Below are positions 16,551-25,282 of a DNA stretch of 64,000 nt, one piece after another. Each line of letters begins with the position of its first letter. Position 1 is the stretch's first letter. The stretch is from Flavobacterium palustre (lineage in GTDB: Bacteria > Bacteroidota > Bacteroidia > Flavobacteriales > Flavobacteriaceae): positions 248,001-312,000 of the forward strand of contig NZ_BMGA01000003.1 in assembly GCF_014639535.1 (NCBI RefSeq). The letters run 5' to 3'. Under the pieces are notes generated by a model that was not told the DNA's origin, made no database searches, and saw nothing but the letters and a program-made list of their open reading frames with translations. The translations under genes were made by a program, and so were the position numbers.

Positions 16551-17873
16551 ATGAAAAATAAAATAATATTCTTAAGCTTAATAGCTTCTTTTTTGAGCAT
16601 ACAAACAGAAGCTCAAAACAGAAGCTCTGTAAACGCAATGAGTAATGAAATTAGTGATAATCTCGACTTAAGAGCGGTTGCATCCATTTTTGGAGAATCC
16701 AGAAATCTGGAAGATTTTGAAAGACGTTTAAACGATCCTGAGCTTCAAATTTCAAATCTGGATTTAAACAATGATAATGAAGTCGATTACCTGCGTGTTA
16801 TAGAAACCGTAGAATACAATACTCACGTGGTAATTATTCAGTCGGTTTTAGATCGTGATGTTTATCAGGATGTAGCAACAATCGATATTGAAAGAAACAA
16901 TAATAGCGTACAAGTACAATTTATTGGTAACGAATACATGTATGGTCCTAATTACATTTACGAACCTGTTTATTATTCCACACCATTAATTTACGCTTCA
17001 TTTTGGGCAACAAATTACCGTCCTTATGTATCTAATTGGTATTGGAACTACTACCCGTCGTATTATTACGCCTGGAGACCGTATCCTATATACAGATACA
17101 GAAACAACATTAATTTGTGTGTAAATTTCAACAACTATTACAATTACGTAAGTTACAGAAGAAGCAACATTGCCATTTCTATTTACAACACCAGACGTGC
17201 TAATGCTTACGAAAGACGTTATCCAAACTATGCTTTTTCAAAAAGATACAGCAACTACTCTAACCGTTATGAACTGGATCAAAGAAGAGGTTCAAGATAC
17301 AGCAACTATAATCCGGGCAGAAATACAACAGGAAGACAGTACAATGCTCCGCAAAGAAGAGAAACACAAAGAGATTACACTCAAAACAGAGCCAATACTT
17401 CTTCATCAAGACAAAATACAACAAGAGATTATACTAATAACCGAATTGCAGATTCCAAACAAAACGCCCCATCGAGAAACTACAATCAAAATAACAATAT
17501 AAACAGCAACAGAGAAAACAACAGCTCAAAAGCTACTAACAGAACGTTCAATAACAATAACAATAGTAATAATTATTCCAGAGGAAATACAAGTCAAAAC
17601 AGATCCGACAGAACCTACAATCAAAACAACTCGGCCAATTCGAGACAAAACGCATCGCCACAGCAAAGTCCTTCAACAAGATCTTATGCCCCAAGACAAG
17701 AAAGCAGTTCACAAAGAGCAGCTCAAAGTCCAAGAGACAACAGTCAAAACAGAGGAACATTTTCAAGACCAAGTACTCCGGCTGCTGCTCCGCAAAGAGC
17801 TGAAGCAGGCAGAAGCAGAAGTTCTAATCAGGAAAACAACAATTCTTCCAGAAATAATAACCGAAGAATCTAA
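16551..17873 (+). CDS. Secreted N/R/S-rich low-complexity protein
   Basis: 440 aa. Signal peptide (1-21, ending TEAQ). The N-terminal domain (about 25-125) contains a short DLNNDNEVDYLRV stretch that resembles a calcium-binding loop. A Tyr/Pro-rich segment follows (about 125-200; repeated YY, WY, YPxY), and the last 220 residues are almost only N, R, S, Q, T and Y without any regular repeat. Likely a surface or periplasmic protein with a disordered basic tail. I recognise no function. It follows the sigma operon but is separated by a terminator. Confidence 0.75.
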   Translation: MKNKIIFLSLIASFLSIQTEAQNRSSVNAMSNEISDNLDLRAVASIFGESRNLEDFERRLNDPELQISNLDLNNDNEVDYLRVIETVEYNTHVVIIQSVLDRDVYQDVATIDIERNNNSVQVQFIGNEYMYGPNYIYEPVYYSTPLIYASFWATNYRPYVSNWYWNYYPSYYYAWRPYPIYRYRNNINLCVNFNNYYNYVSYRRSNIAISIYNTRRANAYERRYPNYAFSKRYSNYSNRYELDQRRGSRYSNYNPGRNTTGRQYNAPQRRETQRDYTQNRANTSSSRQNTTRDYTNNRIADSKQNAPSRNYNQNNNINSNRENNSSKATNRTFNNNNNSNNYSRGNTSQNRSDRTYNQNNSANSRQNASPQQSPSTRSYAPRQESSSQRAAQSPRDNSQNRGTFSRPSTPAAAPQRAEAGRSRSSNQENNNSSRNNNRRI

Positions 17874-17894
17874 CAAAATAAAGTTCTATTATTA

Positions 17895-17922
17895 AAACAC
17901 GATCAATTGGTCGTGTTTTTTT
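17895..17922 (+). terminator. Terminator before kup
   Basis: AACACGA and TCGTGTT arms around tcaattgg, followed by a long T run. Confidence 0.75.
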
Positions 17923-17958
17923 GTTTTTTAAAATAAATAAGTTTTGAATTACTTAAAA

Positions 17959-19968
17959 ATGAGTAAATTTGATGCCTTTACCAAATTATTCATGAGCGCA
18001 CACAGAACTTTACACAGCAAATTAACGCTAGGAGGCTTATTAATTACATTAGGAATTATATATGGTGATATTGGTACTTCGCCATTGTACGTAATGAAAG
18101 CCATTTTAGGAACTCACACTATCAATGCAGATGAAGTTTTAGGAGGAATATCAGCCGTATTTTGGACGCTGACATTACAAACTACCATCAAATATGTTAT
18201 TATTACTTTAAATGCCGATAACCACGGCGAAGGTGGAATTTTTGCCTTATATGCTTTAGTCAAAAAAACCAAAATCAGATGGCTCATTGTTCCCGCCATC
18301 ATTGGAGGTAGTGCCTTACTGGCCGATGGAATCATCACTCCTCCAGTATCAGTATCCTCAGCCGTAGAAGGAATTAGAACGTATTATCCTGAAATAAATA
18401 CGGTACCTATTGTTATCGGAATCTTGTTTGTACTTTTCACCATACAACAATTTGGAACAAAATTAGTGGGGAAATTTTTTGCCCCAATGATGTTTATCTG
18501 GTTCAGTATGCTGGGAATATTAGGTGTCATTCAAATAGCAAAACACCCCGAAGTTTTTAAAGCATTCAATCCTTATTATGCTTATCATTTACTGACCATT
18601 CATCCGGACGGTTTTTTTGTACTGGGATTTGTTTTTTTATGTACCACTGGAGCCGAAGCCCTTTATTCAGACATGGGACATTGCGGAAGAAAAAACATCC
18701 GCATCAGCTGGCTTTTTGTTAAATCAACTTTAGTCTTAAACTATTTTGGACAAGGAGCTTACCTTATTACTAACGAAGGAGAAACATTGCAAAGTTTAGG
18801 CGGAAAAAACGGAAATCCTTTCTACTTAATAATGGACGACTGGTTTCAGCCATTTGGGATTGTCATTGCAACTACTGCGGCAGTAATTGCTTCTCAAGCC
18901 TTAATAAGCGGTTCGTTTACATTAATCAACGAAGCCATGCGATTGAATTTCTGGCCAAAAGTAAAAATCAATTACCCAACCGAATTACAGGGACAATTGT
19001 ACATTCCGTCAATAAACTGGTTATTATTCCTTGGTTGTGTGGGAATCGTTCTGCATTTTGAAGAGTCCAGCAACATGGAACATGCTTATGGTTTAGCCAT
19101 CATTTTATGTATGATCATGACCACTATTTTACTTAATTTTTATTTGATAATGAAAAGGGTAAAATTGTACTTTATGGTACCACTGATTACCATTTACCTA
19201 TTAATCGAATTAAGTTTTTTAGCAGCTAATATTACCAAATTTGCCGACGGAGGTTATGTAACCTTAATTATTGCAATTGTTTTAATTTCGATAATGTCAA
19301 TTTGGTTTACAGCCAAAAAAATTACCAAAAGCTATACTAAAATTGTAAAAGTTCAGGATTACATCAAAGTATTAAGCGAACTGAGTACCGACTTAACGAT
19401 TCCAAAATACGCTACGCATTTAGTGTATATGACCAATGCCGGAAGAGTCGATGAAATTGAAGAAAAAGTAATGTATTCTATTCTTCAAAAAAGACCAAAA
19501 CGAGCCGATATTTATTGGTTTGTACACGTAAATATCCTAACTGAACCTTATAAAACCGAATACCGAGTAACCGAAATACGCAAAGACGATTTGTATCGTG
19601 TTGATTTCAATCTGGGCTTTAGAGAGCCTACTAAAATCAATCTTTTATTCAAAGAAGTGATTAAAGACATGGTTAAAAATGGCGAAGTAGATATTAGAAG
19701 CCGTTATGAATCATTGAGCAAAAACAATATTATTGGCGACTTTAAATTTGTTCTTTCTGAGAAATTTTTATCGAATGACAATGACCTAAAATGGCACGAA
19801 AACATCATCATGAATTCGTATTTCCTGATTAAAAAACTAAGTTTATCCGAAGAAAGTGCTTTTGGATTAGACAGCAGTTCGGTGAAAATAGAAAAATTCC
19901 CAATGATTCTTCACACACCGGAAAACATGGACTTAACACGTTTAGAACCGAGAGAAATACATCTTTAG
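17959..19968 (+). CDS. kup: KUP family potassium uptake transporter
   Basis: 669 aa from ATG 17959 (a TTG five codons upstream is the alternative). Twelve-helix-type K+/H+ symporter with hallmark segments YGDIGTSPLYVMKAIL (about 35-50), NADNHGEGGIFALYALV (about 85-100) and LADGIITPPVSVSSAVEGI (about 118-135). The C-terminal third (about 450-669) is the cytoplasmic domain usual for KUP. Single gene, closed by a hairpin terminator. It brings K+ into the cell at the inner membrane. Confidence 0.95.
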   Translation: MSKFDAFTKLFMSAHRTLHSKLTLGGLLITLGIIYGDIGTSPLYVMKAILGTHTINADEVLGGISAVFWTLTLQTTIKYVIITLNADNHGEGGIFALYALVKKTKIRWLIVPAIIGGSALLADGIITPPVSVSSAVEGIRTYYPEINTVPIVIGILFVLFTIQQFGTKLVGKFFAPMMFIWFSMLGILGVIQIAKHPEVFKAFNPYYAYHLLTIHPDGFFVLGFVFLCTTGAEALYSDMGHCGRKNIRISWLFVKSTLVLNYFGQGAYLITNEGETLQSLGGKNGNPFYLIMDDWFQPFGIVIATTAAVIASQALISGSFTLINEAMRLNFWPKVKINYPTELQGQLYIPSINWLLFLGCVGIVLHFEESSNMEHAYGLAIILCMIMTTILLNFYLIMKRVKLYFMVPLITIYLLIELSFLAANITKFADGGYVTLIIAIVLISIMSIWFTAKKITKSYTKIVKVQDYIKVLSELSTDLTIPKYATHLVYMTNAGRVDEIEEKVMYSILQKRPKRADIYWFVHVNILTEPYKTEYRVTEIRKDDLYRVDFNLGFREPTKINLLFKEVIKDMVKNGEVDIRSRYESLSKNNIIGDFKFVLSEKFLSNDNDLKWHENIIMNSYFLIKKLSLSEESAFGLDSSSVKIEKFPMILHTPENMDLTRLEPREIHL

Positions 19969-19990
19969 AAATTTACTCCTGTTAAAATAC

Positions 19991-20028
19991 AAAAGCGATT
20001 GTGGAATATATTATTCTCAATCGCTTTT
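19991..20028 (+). terminator. Terminator of kup
   Basis: AAAAGCGATTG and CAATCGCTTTT form a perfect 11-bp stem with a 16-base loop. Confidence 0.75.
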
Positions 20029-20070
20029 CTATTTTTATGACTATAGTTTCTAATAAATCAATTAAATTAT

Positions 20071-20120
20071 TGACACACAGATTACACGGAGTTAAACAGA
20101 TCACCACAGATTAAATAGAT
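20071..20120 (+). repeat. CACAGATTA-type dispersed repeat
   Basis: The word cacagatta appears twice within 50 bp (near 20076 and 20105) in a stretch without coding potential. It opens the accessory patch after kup. Confidence 0.4.
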
Positions 20121-20423
20121 AAAATAAACATACAAAGATAGTTCGAAGCTCGTATCAAGGCATTCTTTTTGCTTCCGAAGCCTTATTTTACTGGTCGGAG
20201 CATAAAATGAGATAAAATAAAGAAAATTTGCGTTTTGTAAGTTTGTAGCTATTATTTTCTATATTTGGAAAAAAGATAAAACGTAGTAAAGTTTCGATAA
20301 TCTACCCTATTTTAGGTGTATAGGCGCTACTTTATAGCGTATATATACAAGTTGGCAGTAATTCAGCCGAAGAAACGGAAATTTACAGCCTAAAATAACG
20401 TTGGAAATTAAAATTTATAAACA
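20121..20423 (+). other. Long non-coding leader of the accessory patch
   Basis: Non-coding stretch with a candidate promoter (TTG 20235-20237, N22, TATATTTG 20260-20267). A hairpin lies at 20318-20347, with core arms CGCTA (20325-20329) and TAGCG (20335-20339) extended by TGTATA/TATATA pairs. The boundary-like word AACGTTGG is at 20397-20404. If the promoter works, the next gene has a structured leader of about 150 nt. Confidence 0.4.
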
Positions 20424-21134
20424 TTGCAAAAAATAGAATCTAAAAAATCGTTCTCGAATATGATAAAATTTATTGAAAAACATAGAGTTGTAATGATATT
20501 CTGCATATCAACACTTTATATTTTACTTTATAAATTGTGGTTTATGAATTATTCTGAAATATTTAATCTAGCATTTGAAATCGGTGATATATTCTACAAT
20601 ATTTCTATAGCATTAATGACATCCACCATTTTTTATTATTACATAGTTTATTTAAAAGAAGAGAGTTCTAAGAAAAAAGTTGAAGCAGTCATAAATAATA
20701 GATTATTACATCTTGAAGCAATGAGTTCTATTATTTATAAAGATATTTGTTTAAAATCGACATATCAAAATATCCCTAAAGAATTACCCGATTTTACAGT
20801 TTTCACAGCTATTTGTTCAAATATAAAATTGAGAGACTTACCATCTCCTTACTGGAACGGGAATATGATTCAATTTAATAATTGGTTTGAGTACTTTCAA
20901 TACACGTTCTTATTAGACAAAAGCAATATCGATTTACTTTTCAATTATTCTCAATTTATTAATGAAGAAACTTTAGCTAAATTTAATAATGTAATGCATA
21001 CAACATTTCATTCAGGAATTACACAATACCAAGGTAGTAATGAACCATATGCAAATGAACTTTCTGCATTAGCAGGCGCATTATTAAACTATTTGAATAT
21101 CTTGGATTCATTTAAACAAAATAGTTGGAAATAA
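20424..21134 (+). CDS. Unrecognised membrane protein, accessory
   Basis: 236 aa from TTG 20424; ATG 20460 would give 224 aa and is equally possible. Two membrane helices (about 24-46 and 52-78) with a short loop, then a large soluble helical domain (about 85-236) with several aromatic residues (SPYWNGNMIQFNNWFEYF). No family recognised. Codon use is more AT-rich than in the core genes around it, and it lies between repeat-rich flanks, both signs of an acquired gene. A membrane-anchored effector or defence-type protein is possible but not shown. Confidence 0.6.
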   Translation: MQKIESKKSFSNMIKFIEKHRVVMIFCISTLYILLYKLWFMNYSEIFNLAFEIGDIFYNISIALMTSTIFYYYIVYLKEESSKKKVEAVINNRLLHLEAMSSIIYKDICLKSTYQNIPKELPDFTVFTAICSNIKLRDLPSPYWNGNMIQFNNWFEYFQYTFLLDKSNIDLLFNYSQFINEETLAKFNNVMHTTFHSGITQYQGSNEPYANELSALAGALLNYLNILDSFKQNSWK

Positions 21135-21318
21135 AAAAGAACTACTACCAACACTTGCTACAAGAGATTTGGGCATTTGGCTTAATTTAAATATGGTTTT
21201 GTATTTGGGAGATTTGGCAAATCCGAATAATGGGCTTAATTTAGTCCCAAACCCGCTTTAGCGCGAGAACATTAGGTACGTACTAGTTAACATAAAATCA
21301 GACAAATAAAAACAATAT
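21135..21318 (+). other. Non-coding cassette-like trailer
   Basis: G-rich for this genome, with internal short repeats (gatttgg at 21168 and 21210, gggcttaattta-like words). It ends in a CGCTTTAGCG hairpin core (21254-21263) followed by AACATTAGG (21268-21276), which echoes AACGTTGG found before the upstream gene. Confidence 0.35.
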
Positions 21319-21768
21319 ATGAATAAAAAAACACAACATTCAATTTACGATATTATTGATTATTTGTATGGTATACTGCTTCTTATAATTGGATTTGCTA
21401 TCTTTTGTCTTCTTCATATGTTAAGAATAAAAATTCTGTCATATTTTGAATTTAATCTTTTTTTATATTATCTGTCGGCTGTAATTTTTTTTGGAGTTTT
21501 TATGGCTTGTATTATGGTATTTCGTTTCTTTCATAATATCCTTAAAGAAAAGTATTTTAGTAAATTTGAAAAATATAGAAAACCTACGTATAGCGAAATA
21601 TATGGAGAAGACTATCCAGAGCCAATTTTTTCAGACTTTAATTTAACACAAGAAGAATATATTGAATTATTGAGAAGTGATAAAAAAAATCCCAAAGTCA
21701 AAGCATATAAAAATTCATTGAAAATTTATCAGAAAATAAACAATGAAAAATGGCTGAAATCTGAATAA
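21319..21768 (+). CDS. Unrecognised two-helix membrane protein, accessory
   Basis: 149 aa. Two long hydrophobic helices (about 13-37 and 44-70), then a charged cytoplasmic tail with the segment YRKPTYSEIYGEDYPEPIFSDFNLTQEEYIEL, and a lysine-rich end. No family recognised. AT-rich like the previous gene and followed at once by REP-like palindromes, so probably acquired. The same layout (two helices plus a soluble tail) occurs in the neighbour, but the sequences do not look homologous. Confidence 0.6.
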   Translation: MNKKTQHSIYDIIDYLYGILLLIIGFAIFCLLHMLRIKILSYFEFNLFLYYLSAVIFFGVFMACIMVFRFFHNILKEKYFSKFEKYRKPTYSEIYGEDYPEPIFSDFNLTQEEYIELLRSDKKNPKVKAYKNSLKIYQKINNEKWLKSE

Positions 21769-21792
21769 AATTATACGAAACAATCCAGCCCC

Positions 21793-21824
21793 CAGCTAGC
21801 GCAAGCGTCACGCTTGTGCCCACA
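21793..21824 (+). repeat. REP-like palindromic element, copy 1
   Basis: Contains CAAGCGTCACGCTTG, a perfect 7-bp-arm palindrome, preceded by gctagcg and followed by tgcccaca. Confidence 0.65.
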
Positions 21825-21853
21825 AAGAAAAATTAAACACTGACAGCGAGGAT

Positions 21854-21900
21854 TTCCAACTCGTACCCGCACAATGAATGATTAACTTTGTCGAGTTACT
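21854..21900 (+). repeat. Direct repeat A1 (47 bp)
   Basis: Shares cgtacccgc and aactttgtcgagttact with 22048-22089, about 80% identity by eye. Confidence 0.6.
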
Positions 21901-21904
21901 GGCT

Positions 21905-21924
21905 GAGATTGCTTCGTTCCTCCC
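21905..21924 (+). repeat. Truncated dispersed repeat, copy B
   Basis: gagattgcttcgttcctccc matches the left part of the repeat at 22094-22120 and stops where REP-like copy 2 begins, as if the REP had inserted into it. Confidence 0.45.
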
Positions 21925-21955
21925 AAGCTAGCGCGAGCGTCACGCTCGTGCACAC
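21925..21955 (+). repeat. REP-like palindromic element, copy 2
   Basis: Core CGAGCGTCACGCTCG, a perfect palindrome, with the same flanks as copy 1 (gctagcg on the left, tgcacac on the right). Confidence 0.65.
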
Positions 21956-21982
21956 ATCGAAAATAAAAAAACACAGGAACGG

Positions 21983-22008
21983 GTACGAGCGTGACGCTCG
22001 CACTAGCA
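21983..22008 (-). repeat. REP-like palindromic element, copy 3 (inverted)
   Basis: Reverse-complement orientation of copies 1 and 2. With copy 2 it forms an inverted pair 27 bp apart, like the BIME arrangement of bacterial REP sequences. Confidence 0.65.
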
Positions 22009-22047
22009 AAAGGCTCGTATTTAACAGAAACCCGATAGTGCGAATTT

Positions 22048-22089
22048 ACAATCCGTACCCGCTACAATGATCAACTTTGTCGAGTTACT
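22048..22089 (+). repeat. Direct repeat A2
   Basis: Second copy of the 21854-21900 repeat. Confidence 0.6.
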
Positions 22090-22093
22090 AGTA

Positions 22094-22120
22094 GAGATTC
22101 CTCATTCTTCGCAATGACAA
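22094..22120 (+). repeat. Dispersed 27-bp intergenic repeat, copy C
   Basis: gagattcctc-attcttcgc-aatgacaa; same family as 828-854, 21 kb away. Confidence 0.6.
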
Positions 22121-22177
22121 TATTGTGTAAAAATCAATCGCTCAGAAATACGCAAAGCTTAGCAACATTATAAACAA

Positions 22178-22206
22178 AAAAAAAGCTCCAAATTGGAGCT
22201 TTTTTA
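22178..22206. terminator. Terminator downstream of carB
   Basis: AAAAAGCTCC and GGAGCTTTTT around aaatt, with A and T runs on both sides. It lies 59 bp beyond the carB stop on the minus strand. Confidence 0.85.
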
Positions 22207-22264
22207 ATATACAAATCCCATTTTATTGGAATTTGGAATTTTATTTATTGAGATTTTAAAACCT

Positions 22265-25120
22265 TTATTTACTCAAGTACATTTTTCTTCTGGAGTACAA
22301 TTCATAGAATTGATCGTCTTTCAAGTCTTCAATAAACAAGATGCTTTCACCTGTAGATTTCATTTCAGGTCCTAAAGCTTTGTTTACATTCGGGAATTTA
22401 CTGAAAGAGAATACCGGTTGTTTGATTGCAAATCCGTTTAATTGTGGGTTGAAATCAAAGTCAGTTACTTTATTGTGTCCTAACATTACTTTAGTAGCAT
22501 AGTTCACATAAGGCTCACCGTAAGCTTTTGCGATAAAAGGAACCGTACGGGAAGCTCTAGGATTCGCTTCGATAATGTAAACCGTATCGTCTTTGATAGC
22601 AAACTGGATGTTGATTAAACCAACTGTTTTCAAAGCTACAGCAATTTTCTGTGTATGATCTTTGATTTGTTGCATTACAAACTCCCCTAAGTTAAATGGA
22701 GGCAATGTCGCATTAGAATCTCCTGAGTGAACTCCACAAGGCTCAATGTGCTCCATAATTCCGATGATATAAACATTACCATCAGCGTCACAAATTGCAT
22801 CAGCTTCCGCTTCGATAGCTCCATCAAGATAGTGATCTAAAAGCAATTTGTTCCCCGGAATTGTTTTTAGCAAGTTCACAACATGTTCTTCTAATTCCTG
22901 CTTGTTGATTACAATTTTCATTCCCTGACCACCTAATACATAAGAAGGACGAATCAATAATGGGAAATCCAGTTGATCAGCTAAAGCCGAAGCTTCATCT
23001 GCTGTTTCAGCAATTCCGAATTTAGGGAAAGGAATCTTCAAGTCAGTCAATAAATCAGAGAAACGACCTCTGTCTTCCGCTAAATCCAGTGCATCAAAAC
23101 TAGTTCCGATGATTTTTACACCATATTTAGATAATTTCTCAGCTAATTTCAAGGCTGTTTGTCCTCCTAACTGAACGATAACACCTTCAGGTTTTTCGTG
23201 TTGGATGATATCATAAATATGCTCCCAGAATACCGGTTCGAAGTATAATTTATCAGCTGTATCAAAATCAGTCGAAACCGTTTCAGGGTTACAGTTGATC
23301 ATGATAGTTTCGTAACCACATTCTTTAGAAGCCAAAACTCCGTGAACACAAGAATAATCAAACTCAATTCCTTGTCCAATACGGTTTGGTCCTGAACCTA
23401 AAACAATGATTTTCTTTCTGTCAGTAACAACACTTTCGTTATCTACATAACGGCTTCCGTCGGCTTTTTCAATTTCAGCCTCAAAAGTCGAGTAGTAATA
23501 TGGTGTTTTAGCTTTAAACTCAGCCGCACAGGTATCAACCAATTTGAAAACACGACTAATGTTCATTGTCATACGCAAAGCGTGTACTTCACTTTCCATA
23601 CATCCCATCATGTGCGCAATTTGTCTGTCGGCAAAACCTTTTTGTTTCGCTTCAAGCAACAATTCTTTTGGCAAAGTAGCAACTGTATATTTAGCAATTT
23701 CTTTCTCAAGTGTATGTAATTCTTCGTATTGTTTCAGGAACCACATATCGATTTTAGTAATTTCGTGGATACGGCTCAATGGAATTCCCATTGCGATAGC
23801 ATCATAAATTACAAAAACACGATCCCAACTTGCATAAGTTAATTTTTCAATGATTTGCTCGTAGTTAGTATAACCTTTTCCGTCAGCTCCTAAACCATTT
23901 CTCTTGATTTCCAATGATTGAGTCGCTTTGTGTAAAGCTTCCTGGAACGAACGTCCAATACCCATTACCTCACCTACTGATTTCATTTGAAGTCCCAAAG
24001 TTCTGTCTGAACCTTCAAATTTATCGAAGTTCCAACGTGGGATTTTCACAATCACATAATCCAATGTTGGCTCAAACAAAGCAGAAGTTGATTTTGTAAT
24101 TTGGTTTTGTAATTCGTCTAAGTTGTAACCTAAAGCTAATTTAGAAGCGATTTTAGCAATTGGGTAACCTGTAGCTTTAGAAGCCAATGCTGATGAACGG
24201 GATACACGAGGGTTGATTTCAATCGCTACGATATCTTCTTTTTCATCCGGTGAAACGGCAAACTGTACGTTACATCCTCCGGCAAAGTTACCGATACTAC
24301 GCATCATCAGGATAGCGTAATCACGTAATTTTTGGAAAGTAGTATCCGACAATGTCATCGCTGGCGCTACTGTAATCGAATCTCCCGTATGGATTCCCAT
24401 TGGGTCCATATTTTCGATAGAACAGATAATTACAACATTATCATTTTTATCTCTTAAAAGCTCTAATTCGTATTCTTTCCATCCCATCAAAGCTTTGTCA
24501 ATCAAAACTTCGTGAATTGGTGAGGCTTCAAGACCAGCTGTTAATAAACGGTCAAAATCTTCCGGCTTGTAAACTATAGCAGCTCCGGTTCCTCCAAGAG
24601 TAAATGAAGGACGAATTACTAATGGGAAACCAAATTCCTGAGCAATTTCTTTTCCTCTTAAATAAGAAGTACAAATTTCAGCAGGAGCTGTAGGCACTCC
24701 GATTTTCTTTAAAAGGTCTTTAAACTGATCTCTGTCTTCAGTAATATTAATAGCATTTACATCAACACCAATCAATCGTACTCCAAAATCGTCCCAAATT
24801 CCTTTTTCCTGAGCCTCTAAACACAAGTTAAGAGCTGTTTGTCCTCCCATTGTAGGCAATACAGCATCAATTTGCGGATGCTCTTTTAGGATTTCAATGA
24901 TCGATTTAGTAGTTAAAGGCTTCAAATAAATATGATCCGCCATAGAAGGGTCGGTCATAATTGTAGCAGGGTTCGAATTGATTAGGATAACCTCAATTCC
25001 TTCTTCACGAATAGAACGTGCTGATTGTGATCCTGCGTAATCAAATTCGCAAGCTTGACCAATAACGATAGGACCTGAACCTATAATTAAAACTGATTTT
25101 ATTGAAGTGTCTTTTGGCAT
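22265..25120 (-). CDS. carB: Carbamoyl-phosphate synthase large subunit, lacking the C-terminal allosteric domain
   Basis: 951 aa, against about 1070 in Escherichia coli. With CarA it makes carbamoyl phosphate from bicarbonate, ammonia from glutamine and two ATP for arginine and pyrimidine synthesis. Two ATP-grasp synthetase halves are present (about 1-400 and 550-940; IGSGPIVIGQACEFDYAGSQ in the first, LGSGPNRIGQGIEFDYSCVH in the second), joined by the oligomerisation domain. The chain stops shortly after GPEMKSTGES, where the enterobacterial enzyme goes on into the MGS-like domain that binds UMP and ornithine. No remnant of that domain is seen downstream. carA is not in the window. Confidence 0.95.
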   Translation of the reverse strand: MPKDTSIKSVLIIGSGPIVIGQACEFDYAGSQSARSIREEGIEVILINSNPATIMTDPSMADHIYLKPLTTKSIIEILKEHPQIDAVLPTMGGQTALNLCLEAQEKGIWDDFGVRLIGVDVNAINITEDRDQFKDLLKKIGVPTAPAEICTSYLRGKEIAQEFGFPLVIRPSFTLGGTGAAIVYKPEDFDRLLTAGLEASPIHEVLIDKALMGWKEYELELLRDKNDNVVIICSIENMDPMGIHTGDSITVAPAMTLSDTTFQKLRDYAILMMRSIGNFAGGCNVQFAVSPDEKEDIVAIEINPRVSRSSALASKATGYPIAKIASKLALGYNLDELQNQITKSTSALFEPTLDYVIVKIPRWNFDKFEGSDRTLGLQMKSVGEVMGIGRSFQEALHKATQSLEIKRNGLGADGKGYTNYEQIIEKLTYASWDRVFVIYDAIAMGIPLSRIHEITKIDMWFLKQYEELHTLEKEIAKYTVATLPKELLLEAKQKGFADRQIAHMMGCMESEVHALRMTMNISRVFKLVDTCAAEFKAKTPYYYSTFEAEIEKADGSRYVDNESVVTDRKKIIVLGSGPNRIGQGIEFDYSCVHGVLASKECGYETIMINCNPETVSTDFDTADKLYFEPVFWEHIYDIIQHEKPEGVIVQLGGQTALKLAEKLSKYGVKIIGTSFDALDLAEDRGRFSDLLTDLKIPFPKFGIAETADEASALADQLDFPLLIRPSYVLGGQGMKIVINKQELEEHVVNLLKTIPGNKLLLDHYLDGAIEAEADAICDADGNVYIIGIMEHIEPCGVHSGDSNATLPPFNLGEFVMQQIKDHTQKIAVALKTVGLINIQFAIKDDTVYIIEANPRASRTVPFIAKAYGEPYVNYATKVMLGHNKVTDFDFNPQLNGFAIKQPVFSFSKFPNVNKALGPEMKSTGESILFIEDLKDDQFYELYSRRKMYLSK

Positions 25121-25230
25121 TATGATGTAATTATTGTTTTTTCAAGTTTTTTTTATTTCTCATTCTTAATTTCAAAATGATGCAACTCACTATAAATCTT
25201 AAGTTTGAGTTTTATTTCTGACAAGGTATA

Positions 25231-25265
25231 AAAAAGGGCGGTACTAAAAAAAGTAACGCCCTTAT
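25231..25265 (-). terminator. Terminator of rpmH
   Basis: AAGGGCG-TACT and AGTA-CGCCCTT arms with one mismatch and A-rich left flank that reads as a U run on the minus strand. Confidence 0.7.
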
Positions 25266-25282
25266 TGATGTTTATACAAACA

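Noticed and set aside
17170..17895. Alternative-frame open frames inside the N/R-rich protein gene
   Set aside because: They are frame-shifted readings of the low-complexity N/R/S codons; the signal peptide and the continuous frame 16551-17873 identify the real gene.
20397..21276. Classical integron attC sites around the accessory gene
   Set aside because: The boundary words do not follow the RYYYAAC/GTTRRRY rule and no integrase gene is in the window; kept only as a cassette-like hypothesis.
21888..22070. 60-codon open frame across the REP-like repeats
   Set aside because: It consists of palindromic and direct repeats and has no protein-like composition; a chance frame in repeat DNA.
22207..22264. 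Possible frameshifted remnant of the CarB MGS domain
   Set aside because: The short AT-rich stretch up to the terminator has no coding trace of the domain; the shorter CarB is taken as genuine.
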